Counted from the first letter of the stretch, positions 11,335-23,069 are shown. The stretch: DNA of 64,000 bases from Wyeomyia smithii (GCF_029784165.1 NC_073695.1:54209967-54273966); one strand, 5' to 3'. The notes: generated by a model from the letters alone, not told the origin. A program made the numbers and translations.

Positions 11335-12214
11335 AAGACAGATGTCGTTAGTGTATTAACGTATTTGGATTCAAATTTTTACACACGAATTTCATTTTTT
11401 TTTTTCATATGAACATGAATATCTGTTCTCTGTGGTTACACGCTTGAAATTAATTGCTGAAACTGGTGAGAAATTCAACTTTTCATCATTATTTGGAATA
11501 TTTCAGAAAATGGAGTTACTTTTGACGGCATACAAATTTATTTAGCTATTAGCACAGACAAACAGACGTACCACTCAATGACGATTTCATCGACCAGAAA
11601 AATAACGATAATTTTGAAATTTTGCTTAGTTGGCAATAATGCCACTAGTGTCGCTATAAGCAAGCGTGCACATTCATTATCAGAGACAAAAACCATCAGT
11701 AATGCCGCTTGTGTTGATTTAAGCAAGCGTACACACCCAATAGCAAAGACAAAAACCGTTTTACGAAAATAAGATAGTAGGCAATAAGCTCACATGGTGG
11801 CGCATGAGTGTAACGTTTCGAATAAGGACGAAGATTTTTCAGGATTTATGTTCGAAGAGGCACACTTTTTCTGTCTCTGACTACCCTTTTTCTGTCCCGG
11901 ACTACACCCGAAAAAAGCAGAGTGTACTGTAGGAAGTTACCAACACATTCACTCGTATGTGTCAAAACTGGTTTGTTTCGCTTCTCGTTCCACGTGGTAA
12001 AGTGTCAGGTAAATTATTTTTCAGCACATTTGTGAGATGGACATATGAAACGGAAACGAAACAAAATGACGATGGCGATAATAACCAAAACAAAACAAAT
12101 TGATAGCTATCTCATTATAACGCATACCAATGCAACTACACTGGAAATGTTTTATCTGAAGCTGCAAAGTGTAGTCCGGAAAAAGTGTAGCTACACCGCG
12201 AATTCGACATGAAA

Positions 12215-12565
12215 GAGCTGCATTTTCTAAGCAAAACGTGGTTTTCTAAAATTTTCTATCGTTGTCATTCAATGTGTTGTTTAGCTACTCACGGATTTTT
12301 GATATATATCATGTAAAAGAGTGTAACTTTCTGAGCAAAACCTGATTTTTGAAAATTTAATATCATTGTCCTTCGATTTTTAAATGAAAAATAAAAAATC
12401 GCCCCAAATCGCTACAATGACGGTTGGTATATGGACGAACCGTCAATGTAGCGATTTCTATCAGATTTCGAGCAGTTTTAATTCGTGATTTAACAATTGA
12501 ATGACGCTAGAAAATTTTGAAAATCAATTAATTTAGTTAACAACAAAATTCCTATTTCTCACACA
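12215..12565. repeat. Foldback repeat centred on a 23-bp hairpin
   Basis: The core arms are 12406-12428 (AAATCGCTACAATGACGG start) and 12435-12457, pairing with two mismatches around a 6-base loop. Outside the core the homology continues imperfectly: AAAATTTTCTA followed by a GTCATTCAAT-type word occurs on the left (about 12246) and inverted on the right (about 12495-12520). A second left partial copy, with GAGCAAAACCTGATTTTTG, suggests tandem duplication inside the left arm. This is MITE-like, with no coding capacity. Confidence 0.55.
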
Positions 12566-12939
12566 TTTTAGAGGAAGAATTGCAGTTTAGTTCTCAAAAA
12601 ACATTTGATTTCATATTTGTTCCTTCCTAAGTGCTTCTTATTTTCTCTAACTCGACGTTTATAAGACACTATTGATTACGACATTCCAACGAACCCTACA
12701 AAATCAAGCTAGCTATAATACTTCTTCTGCTAGACCTCGGTGAAGTCAAACATAACCGAAAACTGAAAAAAGTGAATAACTCTATAGTAGTTAAGTTTTG
12801 TCCTTATACGTAGAAGGATTTTTTCATCAAATAGGGTCCTTTATCACCCATTAAGTGAGCTCCCTTACTCCCTGTATAAAAACTAATATAGCTAAACATG
12901 CTGTATTTTCGCCTTTAGGTGAATTAATATTACCGTTCA

Positions 12940-13554
12940 ACACTGCTATCGCATTAACTCAAACCGGTGGTACTCACCACCGTCGCGCTCGACTTTGATC
13001 GAGTTTTTTTTATATCACACATGCTTCTATGCTTGGTGCTCTTGGTGATTGCACACACCCATACGCGAGCGCTCACCTGTCAATCGACAGAGCCACAAAT
13101 CAAACCACAGCGGCAATAACAACTGGAGAGACAAAGATAGTTGCCACCGTGAGAGCCCGTTAGTCGATTAACTGCGAAAAAATCGACCAACAGAGTTTCG
13201 GTGATCGAAAAAATTAATCAAACGTTTGCTTGCTTTGGTTGTGCTGTGTGCGGTCATTCCCAATACACAACGCGAAAAGTAGTGAAAAAGTGCTCATCGT
13301 GTGATAGCAACTTACACAAACCAGAGTGTGAAGAAAAACGAGTCGGATTTCGAGGGAAAAGTTAAGGGTTTTGCGTTGAAAGTGTCCCGAAAAACGTCCG
13401 GAAGGAACCTGCAACCGAGTGGGCTGCAATAATCTGTTGATTTTTTTCTACTCCGAAACCGAGTACAATCTCGCCTGTGTCTGCGGCCGAGGACAACTAG
13501 GCCTCTGAGTTCTTTGAGCAGAAAATAAAAGCGAACGAAACCGCCACACAAACA
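12940..13554 (+). promoter_or_regulatory. Anp32a: ANP32 5' flank and probable 5' UTR
   Basis: GC content and CG dinucleotides rise here compared with the AT-rich flanks, as around insect promoters, and no transposon signature is present in the part next to the start codon. The leader directly precedes ATG 13555. No convincing TATA box or single initiator could be chosen, so the transcription start is not placed. Confidence 0.4.
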
Positions 13555-16500
13555 ATGGAAAAGAGAATAGCACTGGAAAAACGCGGACGCGCTGATGATC
13601 AGGTAAGCTTTGTTACAATCGACCAGATTTCCGACGTAATTCCACCTGATTTGGTCCTACCCAGCAGCAGTGATGATGAAAGTTGTTTCCTCTTGGGTCC
13701 AACCTTGTCCCACCCGTCAGACATTGCCCCTCTGGCTCGCTTCGCCACCGTGCCCATCATTTTCGACTGCCTGATGCGTGTGTGTATGCAGCAGGCACGC
13801 ATATTTGCGAATAGAAAACGCGAGGATGCGTTGTAATTTTGATATTTTTTTATTAAAACTAGATAGATTCTGGTCTGATCAAGAACAGCACGTTCTTCCC
13901 TTATATAGAGTTTTGGATCCACATTATAAATGACAACTTTGAACAAAAAAGCAACGCCTTCAATTGCGGTCATTTTGACCATTAAAACGGGCTCAAAACA
14001 TGGCTGCAGTGTTGCACACCATTGCTCTGTTATTCAAGCTGTTCTGCAAAAAAAAATGTTTTTGATTTCTTGCATGTTGATATTTGTACGTTTAATCAAT
14101 AATCAAATTTGCTGCCGACTGTTAGAAATGAACGAGTAAAAAGTTCTCCAATTATGATGTAAATTTGGAAAATTCTGTTAATTCAAAAAATCTTATTCTG
14201 AAGTAGACGTTTGTTTAGCTCACACACTTTGCGATCGTATTATTGTGCAAAAAAGCATATTTCCATTGTCGCTTGTTTACATTATGTCCATTTCATTATC
14301 AGCGAAAAATTTCGCGCTTTGTACATCGATTTATCGAGAAAACTTGGTATCTTGATTTGAGTCCATGCTCGGGTTCTGAAGCACCTCTAAGGCTTTAGTG
14401 GCCAAATAAAGTTTATAAGCCTTCTTTAGAGTCAACTAGATTCCGACTGCAATGAGTGCATTAATCTAAATCAGTATAATTAAAGATTTATCAAACATGA
14501 AAACTTCGCCGCCATATTGCTTTAGAAAAAACGCGACACATCGGGAACTTTACTGAGAGCCCCGAACCGGCGCCCCACCAACGTCGCATACACAGAGGTT
14601 AGGCTAGACGAGAGGATACAATGCGAACACCGACTTTTATTACGACGTTTCGTAATAGTCGAGCCACTCGCCAGTGAGAAACATCCCGCTAGAGTCGATG
14701 AACCGATGTGTGTGTGCGTGTGTCTACGGGCATATGTACACATCTTTTCCAAACGCAACTCATAAGCACTCACCACGCCAACCAGACAGTGATTACGGCC
14801 ATCTTGCTTTTTCACTGTAACTAGCAGTGAAAAATTTTCCACTTGGCACTGGTTTTTCTGGCACTTTTCCTGGGCCGCAAGGACCCCGCGGGCATCAAAC
14901 GATCGGACGCGTTGCAACGCACCGATACAGGGCTTTTAGGGCACACTTCCGCTCGGAAAATGACACCGATAACGACATCTGCACCTGGCATATCAGCAAA
15001 CAGTGCTGCTTGATCGAGTGAACGCTCAAACGCTACTACTTTGCTGTCGGCAGGTGGTGGTGTTGGTCCATGCTTGCTCCTCAGCGAGTGTTGAATTGAG
15101 ATCCTCGTATCTGTATGAGTGTGAAGCCTTTGTTCGACGATACTTTCGAGCCTGTGTGCGTGCCATATTACGGTTTGCTGTGCAGCGGTTTATCGACGAG
15201 CAAAATGTAAACACTCTTGAGAATGATCGATTTTCTAAGCACTGCCAAAGCCAGTTAATGTTTGTTATCAATACGTAAATTGGTGATCATAAAACAATGA
15301 AAATGGGGTTGCTTTAAACTGTGTCAGGAATAGAATACGAACAATTATTTCTTTAATTTTAAACTTCTAAGCAACGGATTAGTTGTTGCGCAATTACCAT
15401 ATCCACGTTGTCCAGAAAACAGAATTCAAGGCCTTTCCGGTCCACTATAGCATAGCATGCATACGCATATGTTGGAACCGAGCACATTTCGAACATCGAG
15501 TACTATCTCCGTGTGTTGGTTCGTAACTCTTCTAGCACTTTAATCGACGAATGACGTACGAAGAGGGCAAATGATACTGGTAGTAGTGTATTATCTCGAT
15601 CGCAGGATTCCCCAAAACACCCGCGAATTCGAAACCGCTACTTGACTACTTGGCTGATTGTCCAGTGACCGTTATGTGCTAACTTAATCGGTATACCAAG
15701 TATGTATTACTGGCATTTATGAATGGATCTCACATGGGCCAGACAGGACACGGATAGTTTCATGAATAGGCTAGAAATTCAGTTTTATTCAATTTTTTAG
15801 CGTTTCAATTGAGAAGAAATAGTTTTTAAAATTCAACTGATCTTCTGACAGCAAGTTTTGAATTCATGAACTTTTTTATCTCTCAATTGAATTTTTGAAA
15901 ATACTGTTAACTAAATTTTTAGCTGTTGAATTTCCAGTAATTAAATTTTAGTGTGTAAGACACATTTCTTATTTAGGATATTCGAAATAATGTTGAAATA
16001 AACTACCAGCAATTTTACTTAAACATTAAAAGTAGATAAAGAAGAACTTGTTTTCAATTTTGTTGAAGACAATGGAAAAAAATATTGAAGGAGTATGCAA
16101 ACCTTACTTGTATTTAATTAAAGTATTCATCTAAATATCAGTTTTTCTACCAAACTGGCAATTCGATACTGATTCCTCTTAGGCTTTTGCCATAGTAGAC
16201 GCGAAAAGCGGCGCGAACCGATTCGCCCGGCCGTAGGTTAATGTACAAGGCCTTAGTTTCTGAAGGTGCTCTCAGTAACACGACCATAAACGTGCATAAA
16301 TTATGAACTTGAGAGTTACGAACGGAGGCCCTCGTCAAGAAAGACTAACCATGTTATGTAATGCAGTGTTTAGTTGTACTTGTAGACGGCCTACTAAAAA
16401 GAACTTCAAAGCTAAGATTTCGACTTGTCACAGAATTTCGTTAATATGAAGGGAACTTTCATTATGAGTAAAAAGAAACAGCTTCCGAGAGTCGGGTTAT

Positions 16501-18136
16501 CATTCGATTACTTCCTCTAAGCGAATAATTTATTCGACCATTGATTTTCAATTTCCTACATACAACAAACAACTTCCCCATAATCACTAACCCAACTTCC
16601 ACTGTCATCCGATCAGATAACCGAGCTCATTTTGGACAACTGTCGCAGCACCGCCATCGAGGGTCTCACCGATAGCTTCACTGCGCTGGAAGTGCTCAGC
16701 CTCATCAATGTCGGTCTGGTATCGCTGAAGAGCTTTCCCAAATTGCCCAATTTGCGCAAGCTGGAATTGTCCGACAATCGGATCTCGAACGGGCTCAACA
16801 ACCTGACCGGCAGCCCCAAGCTCACACATCTGAACTTGTCCGGCAACCGAATTAAGGAATTTGAAGAACTCAAACCATTGAAGGAATTTGAAAATCTGGA
16901 AGTGCTGGATCTGTTTAACAATGAGATCACAACGACGGAGGAATACCGAGACAAGATCTTTGCGCTGATTCCTTCGCTCAAGTATTTGGATGGGTGAGTA
17001 ACAATTATTGGAGAATTTCCTACATTTAAAATCTCAAACATATTCTGTTTCTATGTTTTGTAGTTTTGACAAAGACGATGCTGAGGCTCCCTCAGACGAA
17101 GAAGATGAAGTCAATGGAGGCGGAGAGGAAGAGGATGAAGATGGTTAGTACTGAATGTTTTGTTCCCTTTTCAAAAGCAGCAGTTTAGCTTAATTGAGGT
17201 TTAGATAGATTAGTTCAAAATTACGTCGCCAAGTAGTCAGAAGAATCTGTCTCAAATAAGGGAAAATTGCAGACAACGCATGTTTTTCCATCAACGGCAT
17301 TGAGTTCGATCTGGGTGAGCTGGCACGATTTGAGCTGAAACTGAAACAGAAACGACAAACCTCGACTAACAGCAACCAATCAGAGTTTGTTAATGGGCTT
17401 GATTCTAAGTTTAGTCAATTGGAGATTCGAAAGGAAGATATTTCAAATGCCGATATGGCGGATGCTAAAGATGATATCGATCTTTTATACGAAGAAATTA
17501 AGAAAAAGAATGACGATCAACAGCCAACAGTAGTTGAACACAGTGAAAAACCATCCTTGGGATCGCTGCTGCTGATGTTTCTCTCTTTGCTAGCGTTTAT
17601 CAATCAAATTTGCTTCGCTCTGCGCAACCAGCAGCTGACGAAGAGTTAGTTTCGTCCCGAAGCCCACAGAGCGTACTGCTAATGTTTCTTTGTTCTTTGG
17701 TGTCTTTGCAGAAGTCAGCCTTGATGATTCTGATTCCGATTACGACGATGATGAGAATGATATTTCCCTGGCAGAGGTAAGTTTATTTTTTGCAAATTCT
17801 TCCACACAATTTTACACACTGCAATTTCACTTCAGGTCTACAGTGAGAACCTCGAAGAAGATGGCTCAGATTGGGCCGCAGAAGACGGCGAAGATGGGGA
17901 CGACATTGACGAGCCTACTGACGAGGACGAGGATGATGGTGAGGGTGAAGCCGACGGTGAAGCAGAAGGCGAAGGGGAAGCGGCCGCAGAAAAGGCTGTC
18001 TCCGATGGTGAAGGTAATATTCCAATATCCATAATACTTGCCTCATTGATAACGGTGTTCTTTTTTTTCTGTCCTAGCAGATGATTCGGCGGAACCAAGG
18101 GGAAAGAAACGAAAACACGACGGCAATGATGGTTGA
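13555..18136 (+). CDS. Anp32a: ANP32 / Mapmodulin, acidic leucine-rich nuclear phosphoprotein (six exons, 267 aa)
   Basis: Exons at 13555-13602, 16617-16993, 17064-17143, 17712-17776, 17836-18013 and 18081-18136 all have GT-AG introns with compatible phases and sum to 804 nt (267 aa plus stop), the usual ANP32 length. Residues 1-16 form the N-terminal cap (MEKRIALEKRGRADDQ). Exon 2 encodes the leucine-rich repeats with LRKLELSDNRIS, LTHLNLSGNRI and LEVLDLFNNEIT, plus the C-cap. Exons 3-5 encode a long Glu/Asp-rich tail (GEADGEAEGEGE), and exon 6 ends with the basic nuclear-localisation-like KKRKH. Known roles of the family are PP2A inhibition, histone chaperone/acetylation masking and mRNA-export adaptor. 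Intron 1 is 3 kb and holds no identified exon. An alternative tail exon lies in intron 3 (separate entry), and exon 6 has a tandem CTAGCAG acceptor. Orthology is firm; naming as Anp32a/Mapmod follows the fly single-copy gene. Confidence 0.95.
14560..15030 (-). other. GC-rich block in ANP32 intron 1, possibly an LTR-retroelement end
   Basis: On the minus strand, an AATAAA within CGTAATAAAAGTCGG is followed about 75 bp later by TTGGTGGGGCGCCGGTTCGG. The latter resembles a tRNA-3'-end primer-binding site (TGG plus acceptor-stem complement) next to an LTR. The block is much more GC- and CG-rich than the surrounding intron and includes a (TG)n tract at about 14705-14722. A matching second LTR and gag/pol were not seen. 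An intronic enhancer or alternative leader is an equal possibility. Confidence 0.2.
17273..17649 (+). CDS. Anp32a: Candidate alternative 3' exon of ANP32 encoding a membrane-anchor tail
   Basis: This segment follows AAAATTGCAG (acceptor ending 17272) and stays open for 125 codons in exactly the phase left by exon 3 (phase 1, joining G+AC to give Asp), ending in TAG at 17647-17649. The encoded tail starts DNACFSINGIEFDLGELARF, continues as a charged, coiled-coil-like stretch (LLYEEIKKKNDD), and ends with a hydrophobic segment LGSLLLMFLSLLAFINQICF (tail residues 96-115) followed by LRNQQLTKS. Splicing exon 3 here would give a 293-residue protein lacking most of the acidic tail and KKRKH but carrying a C-terminal tail anchor. 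The acceptor is only moderate (purine-rich tract). I do not recognise this tail in the ANP32 family; RNA evidence is needed to call it real. Confidence 0.5.
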
Positions 18137-18280
18137 GCGCTATTCTTTTCAAAAAATATCTTTACTTTAATTACTGATAACTGTATTGATAAGTTTTGAT
18201 TGTAAGAATACAAATTAACAGAAAAGATGAAGCAAAATCGGAGAAAGAAACGTATATAAAGCAAACCAATACAAATTTAC

Positions 18281-18286
18281 AATAAA
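18281..18286 (+). terminator. Anp32a: Candidate ANP32 polyadenylation signal
   Basis: AATAAA lies 145 bp after the stop codon in an AT-rich 3' UTR. Further AATAAA words occur at about 18609 and 19231, so longer 3' ends are possible. Confidence 0.45.
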
Positions 18287-18299
18287 CCAATCGTAGAGG

Positions 18300-19640
18300 A
18301 CATACCCGACACAGTCAGGCAAACATAGTTGAAAAGAAAAATACACGCACTTACTAAATAGAACCCCTAGTACAGCTAGCTGATGGCATGTTTTATACAG
18401 GAAATCTGCATCGGTTGCGATTTTTACGCAATCGGGCAGAGTACGAACGGAAGTCAGTTCTGCGGAAGCAGATTTTGTTGAGCGCCCCCCAAGTTTCCCA
18501 TCATCACGCCCACAGTTAATCTTAAAGACAGACTTTATTTCTACCGATACCAACTACTTATTCTATGATTATGGCGGAAAAATTTAAATCAAAAGTGAAG
18601 ACCGCTTCAAATAAAAAAAACTGGTACCATTTTGCGACCGTTTTGTGCACGAAAATTACTGCATTCTTTTATGTAACACAAACTGTTATTTCAACATGAG
18701 CATAAAAAAATACAAACAAAACAGGAAAGTAAATCATCGTTTGTTGGAAGTTAACTTATAAAGTGATGATTGGTTCTGAAGCTGGAGATTGTTTGATTAA
18801 ACGTATGTAACATAACTTGTCTGTTTTTATACTCGCCCCCACATAACTTTAGCGATTAATTTTACTGGGGCAAATTCAGTTTTTTTCTGACCTTCCGCTG
18901 TATATTGTTTAACGTTCAAGATGTAACTTAAACTAAGTTATGTAAAACCCTCAATTGGTAGATATGTTTATTGTTCTAGATATTTGCATTATATGGCTTT
19001 CCCCCATTAGACATTGTTGCAAAATCAGTAAATTCACACTAAAAAAAAATTATTACCGATCAGGAGTCAGTGCTATATATATAGAGTGGGGAAGGTTTAT
19101 ACAGCAACAACAAAAAAACAGTAAAATGAGAAAATCAAATAAAAAATCAACACACTGCGCTGAGTCGAAAATTGATAGAGATGAGATGAAAACAAGCAAA
19201 ATTTATAATATTAACTGAAAGTATTTGTTTAAATAAAAAAAAAGTCACTGGAATTGACTCCTGTTGCTTGTCGAATTGAGAACGTATCCCTATTAAGAAG
19301 AGTGAATTCAAAGGTGTAGACTTGATCCTAACTAGACTGGTGAACTGGGGACTAGTGAAATTACTTCAGAACCAAAACGCAACCATCACTTTGTCCTGTC
19401 TCACATCGTCGTTTCATACGTTAACGTATGCGGTGAAAAATTGAGTTTTCGGGTGGCGGTAAAAAATAGGTAAGGCAAATAATTGAGTTTGATTAAATTC
19501 ACATGGAAGGTAATTATGTTAGCTTACTCGCGAAAAAATTCTACGCCCTTCCGGCAGTTAACCGGAACATTCGCAATGGCGGACGAAAACATGCGTGAAG
19601 ACACGTTATTAATTCTTTCTTAGTTTTATTTATCTACTCC
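18300..19640. other. No gene seen (ANP32 3' flank)
   Basis: AT-rich intergenic sequence with several potential poly(A) signals near the left end. Short frames such as 18955-19218 have no recognisable family and use low-complexity, Lys/Asn/Ser-rich codons. Confidence 0.4.
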
Positions 19641-19643
19641 TTC

Positions 19644-20200
19644 TCAGTTTTCGCGACAAAATTGTTGGAGTACATCTAACGCTTTAGGCTTACCCAGAAA
19701 TCCTCGATGGGACGCAACTTTTGGACGTTGGACGGGTTCGTCAACTTGGGTACCACATAGATATTCAGCCGCTCCATCTCCTCCAACAATCGCTTCACAC
19801 CGCGTCTTCGGCCTTGAGGTATATCTAGATGAACGACGCATGGCCAGTCCGGAGCGAACGAAGAGCAGCTTTAACATCCCACTCTCGCTGATTGTCAGCC
19901 ACAGCAGCACCTTCTTGTGGAACTTGATGTGTGAAATAAACTTCCCCTTGGTGCTCATTTCCTTCGTGGAGAAAGTAAAATACAAAGTGCCCTGCCAGTC
20001 GCTGCCATCCAGGGTGAGACAAGTCTCATCGTCCATCACCACTACCACGACGTGACTTGTCGGGAAAATCGACTTGACCATCTCATTCGGGCGCTGCCGC
20101 TGCGTCATTGCCTGCAGCTCCGAGCTTGTTTGAGTTCGACTGATAGAGCTACAGTCTTCCTCAAAACTGACATAATCGGAGATGTCCAAAAAGTGGGTGA
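19644..20200 (-). pseudogene. DD37-type Tc1/mariner (ITmD37E-like) transposase relic
   Basis: An open minus-strand frame contains MDDETCLTLDGSDWQGT (first catalytic Asp region), then LYFTFSTKEMSTKGKF and KKVLLWLTISESGM. After a frameshift and internal deletion the C-terminal block reads EMERLNIYVVPKLTNPSNVQ then LRPIEDFWV, carrying the third acidic residue. The second catalytic block is missing. The wording matches the same DD37 group as the relics at 0.3-1.2 kb and 45.9-47.2 kb but is clearly a separate lineage. Terminal repeats could not be defined with confidence. Confidence 0.8.
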
Positions 20201-20576
20201 TTCATTACGAACTTGTATTATCGCACCTGTCATTATGACGCATAAAAAGTTGGCTATCCAGCTTTTTACGCGCCATAATGGCGGACGCTATAATGAAATA
20301 TTCGCAATATGTTACCTACCCTTCTGATCTGCTGAACTCTGCTTAGTGATGATGGTGCCGCTCCTCTGCTCACCTGCCCTTCGTATTGCACCTTCGAAAG
20401 CTATGTTGAACAGCAAGTTCGAGAGCCCGTCACCTTGCTTCAGACCATCCAACGTCACAAACGCGTCCGAAAATTCGCCCGCTGTCCTGATGCATGATGT
20501 GAAACCGTCGAGCGTCGCACGTATCAGTTTAATCAGTTTAGTTGGGAAACCATGTTATAGCGTTATTTGCCACAGC

Positions 20577-21198
20577 CACTGTTGCCAACTGTACAGATTT
20601 ATCTGGAAATGTACAGATTTTCTCGGGTTTTTCGGTACAGATTCTGTACCGTACAGATTACAGATTTCGAGAAAAAGTACAGATAAGTACAGATTTTTTA
20701 GATGGTTAGAAAGGATTAGAATTAGCCGACTCTGCAACGATACAATGGATGGGATCTTGCAAACCACGCACTTAGAATTTACTGCCAACTCTCGGTAATT
20801 TGTTACCGAGAATGGCATCACTCGGTTTAAAATCGGCAGTTGTTACATTTTTTCGTAAATCTCGATTTAACCAAACTAAAATGTTAGTACAAAATATCCG
20901 GAAATATCGGTAGTGTTGCTGAATTATGGGTTTCATTGTTTTTTGGCTGAATTTTCAGGCAATTGAACCGCAATGGCTCGGTATTATGTATTACCGAGCC
21001 CCATTCTTAAGTGTGCAAAATTTTAATTGAAAATCGAGCTAGTAATTTGGAATTAGGCCGTTACAAATTTTATTTTCATTTTATGTATAAATATAGAAAA
21101 TAAAAACTTTGAGCTAGTGGTACAGATTTTTCCCGGAAATAGCACAGATGAAAAAGATTTTTGCAGCTCCCAGTACAGATGAAAATGTGGCAACACTG
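20577..21198. mobile_element. hAT-like MITE (622 bp) inserted in the RTE reverse transcriptase
   Basis: The left end starts CACTGTTGCCAACTG and the right end, read inward on the minus strand, CAGTGTTGCCACATT, so the termini are inverted with few mismatches. Flanks are GCCACAGC (20569-20576) and GTCACAGC (21199-21206), a 7/8 match of 8 bp as expected for hAT. Removing the element rejoins the RT coding sequence around the residues after YDTV. The interior is rich in (G)TACAGATT units, with no transposase. Confidence 0.85.
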
Positions 21199-22502
21199 GT
21201 CACAGCTCGTTGCGTTTCACTGTATCGTACGCCGCTCGAAAGTCTATAAACAGATGATGTTTCTGCAGGTTGTGTTCTCGAAACTTGTCGAGGATCTGTC
21301 TCAAGGTGAACATCTGGTCCGTTGTAGATCGCCCCACTCGAAACCCGCATTGGTATTCTCCAACAAAGGCTTCCTGCAACGGCCTCAGTCGCTGGAACAG
21401 GATACGGGAGAAAATTTTGTAAGCGGAATTGAGGAGGGTTATGCCTCGATAATTACTACACTCGAGTCAATGTCCCTTCTTGTAGATAGGGCATATGAGT
21501 CCTTCCAACCAATCCGTAGGTAGTTATTTCTCAGACCATACCCTTAGGATAATCTGGTGAATTGCATTACACATCCGCTCGCTTCCAACTTTGAAAAGTT
21601 CGGCCGGTAAGCCGTCCTTCCCAGCGGCTTTGTAGTTCTTTAGCTCTTTGCAAGCATTCTTCACCTCGTCCAATGTTGGTGGGTCCACAGCTCGTCCGTC
21701 CTCCCCAATTTCTATCCTGTTCCCCTCGACGACTCTCTTCCCTTCCTCACCGTTCAACACCACTTCAGAATGTTGCTTCCAACGCTTGGCCACCTGCGAT
21801 TTATCGGTAATCAGGTTCCCCTCCCTGTCATTGCACATGGCAGGTACTGGCACGGACCGGTTCCTGATTCCGTTGATCGTTCTATAGAAGCTTCTCGTGT
21901 CGTGCCTGGTGAAGCAATTCTCCGCCTCCGCGAGAACGCGATCGTAGTGCTCACGTTTCTTACGGCGATGAAGCCTCTTTACGGCAGCTCTTGCCTCCCG
22001 GTATTTCTCCCGCATCTGACGCGTTTCACGATTAGCTGCTACTAACGTGTTGGCGTAGGGTCGATTCTTCTCCTCCGTCACCTCTAGGTACTCAGCATCG
22101 AACCACCCACTACCCGTGGTTCCCGTTGTCATGCCTATCACCTCTCGCGCTGTTTCGCTGACCGCATCATGGATGTGCTTCCACTGCTCGTTCAGGTCCA
22201 CTCCAGCTGGTTCACCGTTCCGTCTATCAACTTTCCGAGTATACTCTGCAGCAACTCCTTCCGCTGATAACCTCTGGATGTCCAGATGTATCTTCCTCGC
22301 CGATCTCGATTTAAATACATTGGACAACCGGGCGCGAATCTTGGGGACCATACTTAAATGACGTTGCATTAATGGGGAGAGGGGGGATATCATCGTTTTG
22401 TGACAAGCTGTGACAGCGGGGGGGGGAGTGTTGGATTAAAATCGGCGTAGCATTTATTTTGAAAGACCGATTTTTTACAGGAAAAATGTGTACCAAAATA
22501 CA

Positions 22503-22766
22503 CTAAAACACTGCATAAAGTTTTTCAGCGAGAGCTGTCGAAATCTTTTTATCTGTGGCATTCTGAAATCTTCTAAAAGCTCTGCTACATAAACCATTGC
22601 TTGGATTTCCTATTACACAATCTGTGTTGAAAAAGAAAATCGTTGGTTCTTTGTGGCTTTTCATAGTGAAAATTACAAGATACTCGTTTTTTTTTTCAAA
22701 GCTGGTAAGTGCAGGGATTAGTTTTTTTGCGTATTCCGGAACATTTTTTGTGTTTTCTACAGACAT
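22503..22766 (-). CDS. Unidentified short ORF inside the TIR element
   Basis: An 87-codon minus-strand frame with ordinary amino-acid composition (contains NVPEYAKKLIPALTSFEKK and SKALC-like FRRFQNATDKKISTAL). I recognise no family. It starts just inside the left end of the 1.7-kb TIR element, so it could be a remnant of an element-encoded protein or a captured gene fragment. Chance is the default explanation. Confidence 0.2.
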   Translation of the reverse strand: MSVENTKNVPEYAKKLIPALTSFEKKNEYLVIFTMKSHKEPTIFFFNTDCVIGNPSNGLCSRAFRRFQNATDKKISTALAEKLYAVF

Positions 22767-23069
22767 AGATCACGCGAAGTTGTATAAACATCTTTCCTTC
22801 TCGTACCTCGTACCAAAACAAAAACCCTTCGAAACAGAAAACATTATATCCATAGCGAAGTTAATAAAAATCATATGAAATGCTGTCACGAGTGTATGAG
22901 TGATAGATAAATTGAATTATGCATGGTAATTTTTTTTCAAGTATTTTTTGTTGTATATTATACCACTTGTATTTTTGTACATTTTTTTTCAGAGCCGGGG
23001 GGGGGGTTTAATCGAATGCTACGTTTTTATTCAGGGGAGGGGGGGTTAAAGTTTTGTGACCAAATGCTA

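Noticed and set aside
13603..13836. Open continuation of ANP32 exon 1 into intron 1 (77 codons)
   Set aside because: It follows a good donor GTAAGC, its sequence does not resemble ANP32, and the spliced form gives a full-length LRR protein.
13599..13982. 127-codon minus-strand frame over ANP32 exon 1/intron 1
   Set aside because: Antisense to the gene start, no known domain, probably chance in a CG-richer region.
14522..14917. 131-codon minus-strand frame in ANP32 intron 1
   Set aside because: No domain recognised; better treated as part of the possible LTR or regulatory block.
16613..17041. 142-codon minus-strand frame over ANP32 exon 2
   Set aside because: Mirror frame of the leucine-rich repeat coding sequence.
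17838..18152. Ser/Pro-rich minus-strand frame
   Set aside because: Mirror of the GA-rich acidic-tail codons (GAA/GAT read as Ser/Phe codons).
22597..22878. 93-codon plus-strand frame opposite the 87-codon ORF
   Set aside because: Phe/Ser/Lys-rich mirror frame; kept only the minus-strand frame as a weak candidate.
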